NCBI RefSeq assembly: GCF_002246015.1 | Contig: NZ_NOLJ01000009.1 | Span: forward strand, 194,966 to 258,965 | Direction: 5' to 3' | Source of the DNA: Nostoc sp. 'Peltigera membranacea cyanobiont' 210A | GTDB lineage: Bacteria; Cyanobacteriota; Cyanobacteriia; Cyanobacteriales; Nostocaceae | Length of the DNA: 64,000 bases | In this document: one piece after another, positions 9,701-18,810 of the stretch | Position numbering within the stretch: position 1 is the first letter of the stretch | Layout: every line of letters begins with the position of its first letter | Translations under genes and position numbers: made by a program | The notes under the pieces: model-generated | What the model saw: the letters and a program-made list of their open reading frames with translations, nothing else | Databases searched by the model: none | Told to the model about the DNA's origin: nothing

Positions 9701-10731
9701 GGCGATTTGGCGCAGATGGCGAAGGTATCCTTAATCAAGCGCCCGCAACTGCACTCCCCCACAGTATCCTTTATCTCTCCGCCTACTCTGAAAAAGACAG
9801 CTTAGAACACCCAGCCTGTAAACCCATCCAAGAAACTTGGCACGAGTACGGCTCAATTATTGCCAAAGGAACCCAACTTCGCAAATGGTTGCGGTTATCC
9901 TTCTTTAAAGAAGTTCACTTGGGGATGTATGAAAGTCGCCCAATTTACTTTCCTCTTTCATCCCAACGTAAAAACTTCGTTGCCTTTGTCAGCATTCATC
10001 GCTGGGCTGACAACACTTTGCAAACTTTATTAGCAGATTACCTCATCCCCGAACTCAGTCAACTAGAAGGCGAACTCAACGACCTAACCACAGCCAGACA
10101 TCAAGGCGATAAAAAAACACAAACAAAAGCCGAAGAACGCTACAGCGAAGTCCAAAAACTCCACGAAGAATTCAAAGCATTTATCGACCTCGTGAGACAG
10201 TGCGCGGAACAAGGGCCAATCCCAGCCAACGCCAGAGATATCCCCCGCGAAGTCGATGCCCGTTTCAAAATGGATTTGGACGACGGTGTGATGGTGAATA
10301 GTGCAGCCCTCTGGCCCTTACTCGAACCCCAGTGGAACCAACCCAAGAAATGGTGGTCAGAACTCTGCAACGCCGAAGGTAAAAAAGATTATGACTGGTC
10401 ACATTTAGCCGCCCGTTATTTTCCCAAACGAGTTGATGGTAAATGCAAACAAGATCCTTCCCTCGCCGTAGCCCACAGCTGCTTTTGGAAATATCACCCA
10501 GCTAAAGCTTACGAGTGGGAACTGCGGTTGCAAGATGAAATTTCTGAAGATTTTACTATTGAGGAAACAGACTCTAATACTTTGCGCCTAGCCTTTGCTA
10601 GAGAAAATCCCCAGCTAGTGCGGGAAATTATCGAGAAAGAAGAGAAGCGACGGGAACGCAAACGCAAAAAAGAAGAAACCCAAGAGGAAGATTACGGCCC
10701 TCTGTTTGAGCAAGAAGAGGAGGCCGCATGA
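6751..10731 (+). CDS. pglX: BREX adenine-specific DNA methyltransferase PglX
   Basis: 1326 aa. PglX is the N6-adenine methyltransferase that marks host DNA in BREX. The SAM-binding motif DPATGSAHF is at residues 336-344 and the catalytic NPPY at 560-563, in the alpha-type MTase order, followed by a long target-recognition and C-terminal helical region. The C-terminus is extremely Lys/Glu-rich. ATG 6751 directly follows the heptamer repeats and has no Shine-Dalgarno. The stop overlaps pglZ by 4 bases (ATGA), so the two are coupled. It is full length, with all catalytic motifs intact. Confidence 0.95.
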   Translation: MSYLTPEAKSKLSSTIRALRERLLTDLQNAVESTYRLSITAVSKAGLAEEQRVKRQRLEQWLDEQSRSQGKSKKQENEIGDRYLKTAVKLAAATLLNRLIVIKQMEAHGLSKPAVLTGGWQSRGYREFRDFAPDLCKDETEGYGTLLQLLYDELAQELPGLFGNVGVTALFPIPASTLRAAIEALDAAELKDVWLDDTTLGWVYQYWNDPEREALDAKLNGGGKVEPHEIASKTQMFTERYMVEWLLHNSLGQMWLAMCKKHGWTAEVEADGTLARLEARRKEWREKREQGEVALDALMPIEPGIEENWKYWVPQPLTADAVTHAPESVRSLKILDPATGSAHFLVIAFGLLFTLYQEEARHRGENWSDRQIVESILENNLYGVDIDPRAIQIGAAALILKARLLSPQASPKHLNLVASNLQLASLPADDPALVELRREVTEATGIPEKLTNQIVYALQGADYLGTLLKVDTAVDAAISEYESQFQQAVQGNIFAGFGEQKPDFNFQQTKASLLDKLEQFLSRCTSGDDLGLRLRGEQLAAGIRFIRIARENSYDLVIGNPPYQGTSKMADAGYITKNYSKGKADLYTAFLERGLQLAKVGGLSALLTMRNWMFIQQFTQIREYLLSNFDLRLLGDVDRGAFEEVVDEVVATVMSVFQKATSNKAFSIAIQPTPLDDNSRDSGRTKRKRAAILLQIGRFEFWSHRFDVIKEKPLVYWWNKAFLKRYAETPKLGDISPSWQGVATTNNTRFLRKVWEVNINKILIAKTTDLMKEQQNETWSPYIKGASGQIWIESLSNLVEWQMKGWTLNAHLEFYREKHPALHLKDNTKYFNPAVAFSCIGAEFSARIHRYRSVIGDKGSSVFTQDLANVTCLLNSKIGRNVMASLNPSISFQVGDVNRLPLFPIESADEIFTQLDAAFSEHEAARETSVEFKKPGASVWNYAQEWAQTAVDREPGIPLPNYEPVYEDPPATNFASYTIGVALGRFGADGEGILNQAPATALPHSILYLSAYSEKDSLEHPACKPIQETWHEYGSIIAKGTQLRKWLRLSFFKEVHLGMYESRPIYFPLSSQRKNFVAFVSIHRWADNTLQTLLADYLIPELSQLEGELNDLTTARHQGDKKTQTKAEERYSEVQKLHEEFKAFIDLVRQCAEQGPIPANARDIPREVDARFKMDLDDGVMVNSAALWPLLEPQWNQPKKWWSELCNAEGKKDYDWSHLAARYFPKRVDGKCKQDPSLAVAHSCFWKYHPAKAYEWELRLQDEISEDFTIEETDSNTLRLAFARENPQLVREIIEKEEKRRERKRKKEETQEEDYGPLFEQEEEAA

Positions 10732-13583
10732 GTCACTTAAATCCCATTACCGCAGTTTTAGAAGCAGAACTGAAGCGAGAACTGCGTCAACGCGGTATCG
10801 TTATTTGGCTAGATAAAGACGGGTACTACAACAGTTATGTTGATGAGTTAATCGCCCGCTATAACCGTGGTGACTTTTTTGCCCCAGTCGTTGGCTTTCG
10901 CGGCAGTTACTTAGAGATGGTACTTGCCCTGGAAACTTATGGCAATGGACTTGACCCCGAACCGTTGTTAATTCACATGCCCGGTCATACGGAAGAAACT
11001 ATCCGCAAAACTCCTATTCTGGAACTTTACCGCGCCGGCTACCGTTTCCGCAAAGCCTTTGACACATTAATTCGGGAAGCAGTCACAGGGCGCATTAACC
11101 CTGCTAGTATCGAAAACTACCTTAACAACGGCATCACAGACTTACCATCTGCCGAGATGTGGCTGCAAAATAACCTTTCCCAACCCCAGGACGGACTAGC
11201 AGCTTATTTAACAAGTCTCAGTTTGGAGTGGATTGTAGACGGTATCCTGGGCGAAGACAAAGTACTGCAATCGAGAATCAGCGACCAAACTGCTCTCAAC
11301 ACCTTAACAGAACATCTCTACCGTCACACAGGGATGAACACAGCTTTTGTGTGCTTCTTTCACGGCGACACACCCCTATCTTTCCTCGGTCTGGGCGAAA
11401 CATTTGCTGCTTGGCTGATGTGCGTTGAGTATGTCCATGACCTCACTCGCCCTCCTCATCTTGAAGCACTGCAACCCCTGACCCAACTTTCTCTACCCTT
11501 GCGAAAGACCTGCAAGCAACTCGTCGAATATCTGCGAAAACGCCATCCAGATATTTATGCAGCCAAAGCAGCAATTGTAGAATCCCATCTAGAACAAGAA
11601 CTTAATCAAATTAGCCCCGAAGACCTGGGACAATTTGAAACCTTCCAGTGGGAAGAAACCGCCATTTTACAGGGTGCTGTACAAGCACTGCTGACTGGGG
11701 AATTTCAGAAAGCCTTACAATGGTCACAATCTCACACCGAGTCTGCTTCATTTTGGCTAGAACGCGATCGCACTCGCAGATTAGAATGGTCATTAATCAA
11801 AGATGCAGCCACTTTGGGTTACATGATTCAAGGTTCAGGGCAGCTTAAGGGCAAACAAACCCTCAGAGAAGCTTTAGAATACTATACACAAACTGGCTCT
11901 GAAGTAGACAAAGCACATCGCCGCTTTGAGCAACAGAGGTTAAAACTCCTAGAACCCACCTTACCCCACTTCGCTCAACTCCTAGAAGCTGCCGATAAAC
12001 TTCGTTTTCAGTACCGCAGTTGGGCTGATACGCTGGCACAAGATTTTGCCGTCATCTGCACTACAGAAAGCTTTTTACCCGATGATGGACTTCAGCAACG
12101 CACTCTCTACGAGCAAGTAGTACACCCCCTCACCCAAGGTAATAAAAAAGTTGCTTACTTTCTGATTGATGCCTTCCGCTACGAAATGGCAACAGAACTT
12201 ATCCAAGAATTTGAAGGGGCTGGTACTACCGTAACGTTGAAAGGGAGATATGCCGAATTACCCAGCATCACTGCTATCGGGATGAACATCCTAGCCCCCG
12301 TTAACCAAAATGGTCGGGTAGTATTAGCGGGTAGTGATGGTTTCAAAGGTTTTAAAACAGGTGAGTATACTGTGCGAAAGCCTGATGAACGAGTCCGGGC
12401 AATGAGTGAGAAGAGTGTTGATAATATCAGTGCAGGCCGTAGAAAAGTTCGGGGTCTGACTCTGGCAGAAGTCTGCAATTGGTCAACCACCAGCCTCAAA
12501 CAAAGCTGCGCTAATACCAATCTTGTTGTTGTTCACAGTAGAGAAATTGACGATGCAGGCGAAGCTAATGTAGGTTTAGCAACCTTTGAAACTTGGCTTC
12601 AACAAATCAAGTCAGCCTGGAACCACCTCAAAAGTATTGGTATAAATGAGTTTGTATTCACTGCTGACCACGGATTTCTCCTCCAAGACCAAACTACCCA
12701 AGAAAAACCCTATCGTGACTCCAATCGCCGTTATATTCTTGCCAAAGAACCTCGCTCTGAAGAAGGAATGGTAACAGTTTCTTTAAATGCTCTCAAATAC
12801 GAAGGACAAGAAGGTTACTTACTATTCCGTAAAGATACTGCTGTTTTTGCCACTGGCAATCCTGGTGCTACCTTTGTACATGGTGGGAATAGTCTTCAAG
12901 AGCGAGTTATTCCTGTACTAACAGTATCCCATCGTCATCAGTCACATTTGGCAATGGTGAAATATCTCATCGAAGCCAAACCAGAGCCAAGCATTTTAGA
13001 CTGTAGCCGGATTCGGGTGAGGGTTAAGCCCGCGCCTGTTGCCCAAGGCGTTCTCAGTTTTGTGGGAGCCAGGGAAATTAATGTCGCTTTGCGCGTACCA
13101 GAACGACCTGATATCCAAGTTACGATTAAGGATGCTCCTGGTGCAGAAGTCAAAAATCAGCAACTCCAAATTGCCGTCGAAGGAGATTGGATTGAGGTGC
13201 TTTTTGACCTCAAGGGACAGCGAGATGAGCGTGTCCGTCTGGAAATTTATCACCCAGATAATGTTGAAGATGTAGAGTCAATAGTTCCTCAAACTTATTT
13301 TAATGTCTCTGGCTCATTGATCCAGGGTGAGGTTTCTACGGCTACCGAATTACCCAAAAATACTGACTGGCAAGATAGTTTCGAGGATGAAACCGTTCGG
13401 CGTGTGTTCTTCCACCTCCAGCAACACGGCTCAATCACAGAATCGGAACTAAACCAAATCCTTGGTTCAGCCAGACTGGTGCGGCGTTTCTCCTTAGATT
13501 TTGAGGAACACCTGAAAAAGGTTCCTTTCTCAGTCAGGATTGAAACAACCAGTAACGGTAAACGCTATGTCAAGCAAAATTAA
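10728..13583 (+). CDS. pglZ: BREX alkaline phosphatase-fold protein PglZ
   Basis: 951 aa. PglZ carries an alkaline-phosphatase superfamily metal-binding domain. The strand-plus-motif LIDAFRYEM places a metal ligand at Asp481, and the later ADHGF motif puts Asp647/His648 in the expected spacing. The N-terminal half is helical; the last 200 residues are beta-rich and end in a small winged-helix-like segment. PglZ and PglX are the two hallmark proteins of BREX; metal-dependent nuclease activity has been reported for PglZ-type proteins. It overlaps pglX by 4 nt and is followed by brxD after 42 nt. Confidence 0.94.
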   Translation: MSHLNPITAVLEAELKRELRQRGIVIWLDKDGYYNSYVDELIARYNRGDFFAPVVGFRGSYLEMVLALETYGNGLDPEPLLIHMPGHTEETIRKTPILELYRAGYRFRKAFDTLIREAVTGRINPASIENYLNNGITDLPSAEMWLQNNLSQPQDGLAAYLTSLSLEWIVDGILGEDKVLQSRISDQTALNTLTEHLYRHTGMNTAFVCFFHGDTPLSFLGLGETFAAWLMCVEYVHDLTRPPHLEALQPLTQLSLPLRKTCKQLVEYLRKRHPDIYAAKAAIVESHLEQELNQISPEDLGQFETFQWEETAILQGAVQALLTGEFQKALQWSQSHTESASFWLERDRTRRLEWSLIKDAATLGYMIQGSGQLKGKQTLREALEYYTQTGSEVDKAHRRFEQQRLKLLEPTLPHFAQLLEAADKLRFQYRSWADTLAQDFAVICTTESFLPDDGLQQRTLYEQVVHPLTQGNKKVAYFLIDAFRYEMATELIQEFEGAGTTVTLKGRYAELPSITAIGMNILAPVNQNGRVVLAGSDGFKGFKTGEYTVRKPDERVRAMSEKSVDNISAGRRKVRGLTLAEVCNWSTTSLKQSCANTNLVVVHSREIDDAGEANVGLATFETWLQQIKSAWNHLKSIGINEFVFTADHGFLLQDQTTQEKPYRDSNRRYILAKEPRSEEGMVTVSLNALKYEGQEGYLLFRKDTAVFATGNPGATFVHGGNSLQERVIPVLTVSHRHQSHLAMVKYLIEAKPEPSILDCSRIRVRVKPAPVAQGVLSFVGAREINVALRVPERPDIQVTIKDAPGAEVKNQQLQIAVEGDWIEVLFDLKGQRDERVRLEIYHPDNVEDVESIVPQTYFNVSGSLIQGEVSTATELPKNTDWQDSFEDETVRRVFFHLQQHGSITESELNQILGSARLVRRFSLDFEEHLKKVPFSVRIETTSNGKRYVKQN

Positions 13584-13625
13584 CAGATTAATGTATAAAA
13601 GTAAACGTATTAATTAAAATCAACT

Positions 13626-14945
13626 ATGGCAATCAGCGAACGAGATATTGAGCATATTTTTGAGCGTCTTCGCTCCGGCGTTGTACCAGAACGAGGGTTA
13701 GAAGCCTTTGCTGTCGGTATTGACAAACAGCGAACAGAAATTCATCGCCAATTCCAACTAGCAGCTAATAGCGAAGGTGTCTTCAAGTTCTTACGTGGTG
13801 GCTACGGTTGTGGTAAAACTTTTATGTCCCGTCTAGCCATCCTTGATGCCCAAGCTCAAGGCTTTGCCACTAGTTTTGTTGTCGTCTCTGATAACGATTT
13901 GCACTTTTATAAATTCGATGATGTTTATCGCAAAGTCGTTCAGGAATTAGGAACTAGTTCTTGTCCTAGAGGTGCTTTAAGCGATATTATCGATCGCTGG
14001 ATTGCGCGTGTGGAAGATGCACTGATTGCTGGTGGGGCAGATGAAAACAGCGACGAGTTCGATACTTTAGTACAGCAACGCATAGAAGAAGAACTTGCTT
14101 CTCTTACAGGCGGTAAAGCTCCAGAAGATATGGCACGAGTTCTGCGTGCTATTTTTACTTTTAAGCAGAAAGGTGAAATCGCTGAAGCCAGCGCCTTGCT
14201 TTCTTGGCTTTCTGGTAGTGAAAATGTGGCTGCTACCGCTAAAAAAGCCGCAGGTATTAAGGGAGATATTGCTAGCCGAGATGCCCTAGACTATCTACAC
14301 GGTATTCTCGAAATTGTCAAAGCCGCAGGCTACAAGGGACTGGTTATTGTCATTGATGAAGTAGAAACAGTACTGCGAATGCGGCATGATAGTCGAGGTA
14401 AATCTTTAAATGGAATTCGCCAAATCTGTGATGCCGCCGACCGTTACAGAGGATTGTTATGGATTTATACAGGGACACCTGAATTTTTTGATACTAAACG
14501 CGGAGTTGCTGGACTAGAACCTCTGCATGACCGTATCCAATTTCTGACTCTTGGTGGCTTTGCTAACCCCCGCCAACCCCAATTAGAACTCAAACCCTTT
14601 GATGCACGCCGTCTAAAAGAGGTGGCACTCAAATTGCGAGAAATTTACCCCACACCCAATCGGACTGGAATCGTCAATAAAGTCACTTCAGAATTTATTG
14701 AACGGCTAGTTACCAAAGTTACTGCTGGCTTTAAGGGAGACGTGGGAGTGGTTCCTCGACAATTTCTGCGCCAGTTTGTCAACATCCTTGATTTAGCAGC
14801 AGAAAACGATGAATTTGACCCGATGAGCGCAGAAGGTTTTGAACCCACAGATTTAAACGAAGTAGAATTGCTCATCCGTGAAGGTCGTACTTATTTTGAC
14901 GAAGAACCTGCGGATATTCAAGGTTACGCAGCTGTGGAGTTCTAA
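13626..14945 (+). CDS. brxD: BREX ATP-binding protein BrxD
   Basis: 439 aa, P-loop ATPase (DUF2791 family) found in type 2 and type 6 BREX. Walker A is at residues 58-65 (GGYGCGKT) and Walker B near 238-246 (LVIVIDEVE). The protein begins with a helical segment (ISERDIEHIFERLRSG) typical of the family. brxHI begins 2 nt after its stop, so the two ATPases are translated as a pair, as in other type 6 loci. The probable role is an ATP-dependent switch partnering the helicase; this is inferred from family co-occurrence. Confidence 0.91.
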   Translation: MAISERDIEHIFERLRSGVVPERGLEAFAVGIDKQRTEIHRQFQLAANSEGVFKFLRGGYGCGKTFMSRLAILDAQAQGFATSFVVVSDNDLHFYKFDDVYRKVVQELGTSSCPRGALSDIIDRWIARVEDALIAGGADENSDEFDTLVQQRIEEELASLTGGKAPEDMARVLRAIFTFKQKGEIAEASALLSWLSGSENVAATAKKAAGIKGDIASRDALDYLHGILEIVKAAGYKGLVIVIDEVETVLRMRHDSRGKSLNGIRQICDAADRYRGLLWIYTGTPEFFDTKRGVAGLEPLHDRIQFLTLGGFANPRQPQLELKPFDARRLKEVALKLREIYPTPNRTGIVNKVTSEFIERLVTKVTAGFKGDVGVVPRQFLRQFVNILDLAAENDEFDPMSAEGFEPTDLNEVELLIREGRTYFDEEPADIQGYAAVEF

Positions 14946-14947
14946 CC

Positions 14948-17065
14948 ATGACTTCAGCCTTTGCTCGCTTTCCTCCCCGTTTGCAAGCCGCTATTGTCTC
15001 CAATTTAGGGTGGTCTTCTCTGCGTCCTGTCCAAGAACTGGCAGGACATACACTGCTCGACGGTAATAATGCAATTGTTCTAGCCCCTACAGCTGGTGGC
15101 AAAACGGAAGCTTCTATATTTCCATTACTAGCAACGCTAATGGAACGCGAGCCTGAAGGAGTCGGACTAATATACATTGCACCGATTAAAGCTTTATTGA
15201 ATAATCAAGCTGACCGTTTGGGGCATTACACCGAAATGGTAGGTCTAAGGCGCTTTCTTTGGCATGGGGATATTAAAGATCAGGAAAAGCGTGCCTTTAT
15301 TGAAGAGCCGACAGCACTATTGATGACCACTCCTGAGTCATTAGAGGTGATGCTGCTATCCGCCAAAGTCCCCCACACAAAAATCTTTGGCGATATGCGT
15401 GCTTTAGTAATTGATGAAGTTCATGCCCTAGCAGGTACAGACCGAGGTGCCCATCTCATGTCCGTTGTGGAACGGCTAGTTCGTTACACCAGTAATGATG
15501 TGCAGCGCGTTGGACTTAGTGCCACCGTTGGTAATCCGGTAGATATTTTGCATTGGCTCCAAGGTACATCAAAACGTCCAGGTTGCGTTGTCGATCCGCC
15601 CAAAGTTCCCTCAAAAAAGGATTTGCGCGTTTACCTGCGTGATACACTAGGCGCGATCGCTCAAGATGCCAGCCAGATAACGCAGAGCAAGAAAAGTCTG
15701 TTTTTTTGCCAAAGTCGGTCTTTGGCTGAAGAAATTGCCGAACGGATGCGTAACCGAGGTACAGATGTCTTTGTCCACCATAGTTCTGTCTCCCTAGAAG
15801 AACGAACAGCCGCAGAAGAACGTTTTCATAGAGGGACAAATGCCAGCATTATTTGCACCTCCACTCTAGAGTTGGGCATCGATGTTGGCGATCTTGATTT
15901 AGTATTGCAAGCTAATGCCCCTTCTACAGTCTCATCCTTCCTCCAGCGCTTGGGCCGCACTGGAAGGAGAACAGGGCAACAAGCTAATACTACATTTTTC
16001 TGTGAAAATATAGAGACAGTATTGCAAGCGATCGCCATCATTGAACTAGCTAGGAAAGGCTGGGTCGAATCTATACCTACTCAGACACGCGCATGGGCCG
16101 TACTTGTACATCAGCTATTAGCACTTACTCTCCAATTTGGTGGCATTAGCCCAGAACTCTGCTGGGGGCAACTTTCAGTAGTTCCTGACTTTTCAGGCAT
16201 AACCCACTCAGAATTTGAAATACTGATCAAACACATGATTCAGGAGGATTTCCTGTTTCTAGCTGGTGGGCTACTGTCAATGGGAGAAAAAGCAGAACGA
16301 GTGTTTGGGCGTAAAAACTTCATGGAACTCTACGCTGTTTTTAGTAGCCCAGTTCTCTATAAAGTTCAAACACCAGCAGGTTACACTGTAGGCTCTCTAG
16401 AGCAAGCTTTTGTCGATAAATTAGTTGCACAGATGAGTTCATTTCTTCTCGGCGGTCGGGCTTGGACAGTTATGCACGTTAGCCATGAGGAACGCACAGT
16501 TGGAGTTGTTCCAGCCCCCCGTGGTAAAAAACCAAGCTGGGGTGGCTTTGCCCCACAGCTACTAGGCTTTGAACTTTGTCAGCAAATTGCGGAAATATTG
16601 CAATCAAAAAGTACTATTCCTTACATCGATGCCAAAACGCAAGTTGTGTTAGATGAGTACCGTTCTGATCTCAGGCCATTAATCACAGAAGTTCAATCAA
16701 GCATCCAATTAGAAACAGATCGGGCGCTGTGGTGGACTTTTGCAGGTGGACAAATTAATCACACCCTCAAATACGGTCTGCAATTTCACCATGATTGGAA
16801 GATTACCTCTGACAACTTCAAGTTAAAAATTGAAGGCGATAGTGTTGGTTATGCAACTTTAAGTTTAGCGATCGCTCAGATGAGTACTTCTGCCTTTTGG
16901 AAAACTCCAGCTACCCAGCGCTTCATCCTTTCGCAATTACCAGAATATCGTCTAAGTAAGTTTCAGAGGGCGTTGCCAGAAGTGTATTCTCTAGAGATGG
17001 TTAGCAATTATTTGCTAGATATGCCAGGAGTAATTAAAATTTTGAATTTAAATAAACTTGAATAA
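14948..17065 (+). CDS. brxHI: BREX DEAD/DEAH-type helicase BrxHI
   Basis: 705 aa superfamily 2 helicase with all core motifs. Motif I APTAGGKTE is at residues 46-54, the DEVH box at 156-159 and motif VI QRLGRTGRR at 333-341. The C-terminal 300 residues carry an Lhr-like extension. This is the helicase component specific to type 6 (and phage-growth-limitation type 2) BREX and is the last gene of the operon. About 80 bases of unrelated sequence follow before the next island begins. No transmembrane segment or truncation is seen. Confidence 0.92.
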   Translation: MTSAFARFPPRLQAAIVSNLGWSSLRPVQELAGHTLLDGNNAIVLAPTAGGKTEASIFPLLATLMEREPEGVGLIYIAPIKALLNNQADRLGHYTEMVGLRRFLWHGDIKDQEKRAFIEEPTALLMTTPESLEVMLLSAKVPHTKIFGDMRALVIDEVHALAGTDRGAHLMSVVERLVRYTSNDVQRVGLSATVGNPVDILHWLQGTSKRPGCVVDPPKVPSKKDLRVYLRDTLGAIAQDASQITQSKKSLFFCQSRSLAEEIAERMRNRGTDVFVHHSSVSLEERTAAEERFHRGTNASIICTSTLELGIDVGDLDLVLQANAPSTVSSFLQRLGRTGRRTGQQANTTFFCENIETVLQAIAIIELARKGWVESIPTQTRAWAVLVHQLLALTLQFGGISPELCWGQLSVVPDFSGITHSEFEILIKHMIQEDFLFLAGGLLSMGEKAERVFGRKNFMELYAVFSSPVLYKVQTPAGYTVGSLEQAFVDKLVAQMSSFLLGGRAWTVMHVSHEERTVGVVPAPRGKKPSWGGFAPQLLGFELCQQIAEILQSKSTIPYIDAKTQVVLDEYRSDLRPLITEVQSSIQLETDRALWWTFAGGQINHTLKYGLQFHHDWKITSDNFKLKIEGDSVGYATLSLAIAQMSTSAFWKTPATQRFILSQLPEYRLSKFQRALPEVYSLEMVSNYLLDMPGVIKILNLNKLE

Positions 17066-17146
17066 TTTTATCTCAGTAACAAAGCCACTTTGAGCCAGAT
17101 ACCTTAGATGGAACTAAAATCAAGTCAAAGTTTAAAAGGCTGTGGG

Positions 17147-17226
17147 TGGCATCACCGCGCCAAAAGGGTAAAATTGTACGCTAAGGCTGTAATCCTTGTA
17201 CAGCAATAGTTTCCGCCCTACCTTTC
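17147..17226. repeat. Direct repeat copy A bounding the CBASS island
   Basis: This 80-bp segment recurs in the same orientation at 22022-22101 with 77 of 80 bases identical (differences near 17179-17186). It contains 34 bp downstream of the cap15-like gene and its last 46 coding bases (including the stop). Both copies begin TGGCATCACCGCGCCAAAAG. The 4.9-kb defence cassette lies between the copies, as expected for attachment-site duplication or a cassette gained or lost by homologous recombination. Confidence 0.9.
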
Positions 17227-17864
17227 ATCGGATGATCGCCTAGATCAGATGGATATTCGTCAAGTTTTTCACGGCAACGAAATCTTAAGGTAACTTCACC
17301 TGTTGTTTTTCTCGTAGTCCAGTAAATACCATGAAGTTTTTCTACAGGATTACCGATTATCTCTAAAGCAATTGTGCCATCGTGGGGCTGGCTACGTTCT
17401 GCAACTGATATAGAGGGAGAACTCGTGTAGCAATATCCAAGCTTTCGTAATTGCTCATCACTATCCAGCCAGAAGTCGGCGAAGTAACTTCGACTTGTCA
17501 TCTCTGCTGTACGCATAACACAACTAATATGAGTGAAGGACTGTTTAATAGTGAGAATTGTGGGTATGGGGCCGGGAGTCTCCCCAGTCTGCGGATTCTT
17601 CCAGGTCGTTTGTATGCTTCCTTGCCAAGTCCCTTCAATATAAGGGAAGGGAACAAGCCACTTCTGAAAAATTCGCCATTTCCAAGCATAGGTGACAAAC
17701 CCTACCCATAAAATCACCAGAATTGGAATTGTTTTATAGGCAATCTTCAATGCACTCCAGATGTCTGTAATCTCTGCACCTGTGACAAGTGCGACACCGA
17801 TAAAACAAATCGCAAACAGTGCAAAAAGAAAATATGCAAATGATTTGGCTTTCAGATTCTTCAT
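17181..17864 (-). CDS. cap15: Cap15-like CBASS effector (2TM plus beta-barrel)
   Basis: 227 aa. Two hydrophobic helices lie near residues 10-30 and 44-63, followed by a beta-strand-rich domain starting PYIEGTWQG (75-82), the layout of SMODS-associated 2TM-beta effectors (Cap15). In that family the beta-barrel binds the cyclic nucleotide and the oligomerised protein disrupts the inner membrane, killing the infected cell. The ATG overlaps the CD-NTase stop by 4 bases. It is the last gene of the minus-strand operon, and its 3' end lies within direct repeat A. Assignment rests on topology, the GxW motif and the adjacent CD-NTase. Confidence 0.82.
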   Translation of the reverse strand: MKNLKAKSFAYFLFALFAICFIGVALVTGAEITDIWSALKIAYKTIPILVILWVGFVTYAWKWRIFQKWLVPFPYIEGTWQGSIQTTWKNPQTGETPGPIPTILTIKQSFTHISCVMRTAEMTSRSYFADFWLDSDEQLRKLGYCYTSSPSISVAERSQPHDGTIALEIIGNPVEKLHGIYWTTRKTTGEVTLRFRCREKLDEYPSDLGDHPMKGRAETIAVQGLQP

Positions 17865-18763
17865 GTATATCCAATATAATTCCAGACTGCTTGGAGAAAA
17901 TTATTCGCCTCCTGGCGAGTCCACGGTTGAGAATTGCGGAAGAGATACTTCAATTCATTTACTTCACCCCATTCAGAACAATCTTCATCTTTACGTGTGC
18001 GACTCCAGATGTCTACAATGATATATCGAAGAATTTCTGTGTATGACTCTTTTGAGAATGCTTCCAATGCAGCATTCCAAACCAGGCATTCGATAAGAAA
18101 CGACGAAATGTTTTTGGCTCCTGATACGTTCTCGCTCTGCATTTTGTCTCGGAGACGTTTCAAAATGCGAATAACCCGTTTATATTTCCGGCCTGTACTA
18201 TTATTTCTATTTACCCCATTATCGTAAGTCTGCTGAGGCCAATTCTGTATCAAACTACCGTTATCCGGCTTGAAGGCAACACCTGAAATGTAGTGAGGAG
18301 TGCCATCTGTGTTCCATCTTCCTGTGTAGTGTCGATGCTCGAAAGAAGGCACTACATCTGCATCAATTCTGTAAGTGTTTGCATGAACATCAAAAGCTTT
18401 ATTACCTCGTGTAACTCCATTTCTACCAAAGTAATTGACTAACGCCTGCTCAACCATATTCTTGAATTCAGCAAAGGATATAGCACTACCCACATTACCA
18501 AACGTGTTTCGTGTAGTACCACTGGGATAGTCTGGAAAGAATGCTGAGTTATAGCGGACACATATATCTACATCACTGTTCTGTCTAACATTTGTGCGGG
18601 CACGGTAAGAGCCTTGAGCAAAAACGGAAATGTCTAGGCTTGATAGTTTAACATCAGCTTTGATCGCTTTGCGAACAATTCTCTCTGCGTTCTCACATTT
18701 ATCAGACTCTGTTTGGCTAGGCCCCCTCGACCAAGAAACAAAGGTATCTTCGGATATATTCAT
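17861..18763 (-). CDS. CD-NTase (SMODS nucleotidyltransferase) of CBASS
   Basis: 300 aa. The nucleotidyltransferase signature is complete: the GS motif at residues 51-52 (FAQGSYRARTNVR), the metal ligands Asp64 and Asp66 (SDVDICV), and a third acidic ligand in IDADVVP (about 134-136). CD-NTases make cyclic di- or trinucleotides on phage infection; the product cannot be deduced here. Position immediately upstream of a Cap15-like effector defines the pair as a CBASS signalling core. A 47-nt gap separates it from the DUF6527-type gene upstream. The clade (CdnB/CdnE-like) is not assigned. Confidence 0.9.
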   Translation of the reverse strand: MNISEDTFVSWSRGPSQTESDKCENAERIVRKAIKADVKLSSLDISVFAQGSYRARTNVRQNSDVDICVRYNSAFFPDYPSGTTRNTFGNVGSAISFAEFKNMVEQALVNYFGRNGVTRGNKAFDVHANTYRIDADVVPSFEHRHYTGRWNTDGTPHYISGVAFKPDNGSLIQNWPQQTYDNGVNRNNSTGRKYKRVIRILKRLRDKMQSENVSGAKNISSFLIECLVWNAALEAFSKESYTEILRYIIVDIWSRTRKDEDCSEWGEVNELKYLFRNSQPWTRQEANNFLQAVWNYIGYT

Positions 18764-18810
18764 GTACTAAAAGTCTCCCTACCTCATTCTTGGGCGGTAT
18801 ATTATTACAG

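Noticed and set aside
3955..15839. Several 60-113-codon frames within the BREX genes
   Set aside because: They lie in alternative frames of long, motif-verified genes and show no independent coding features.
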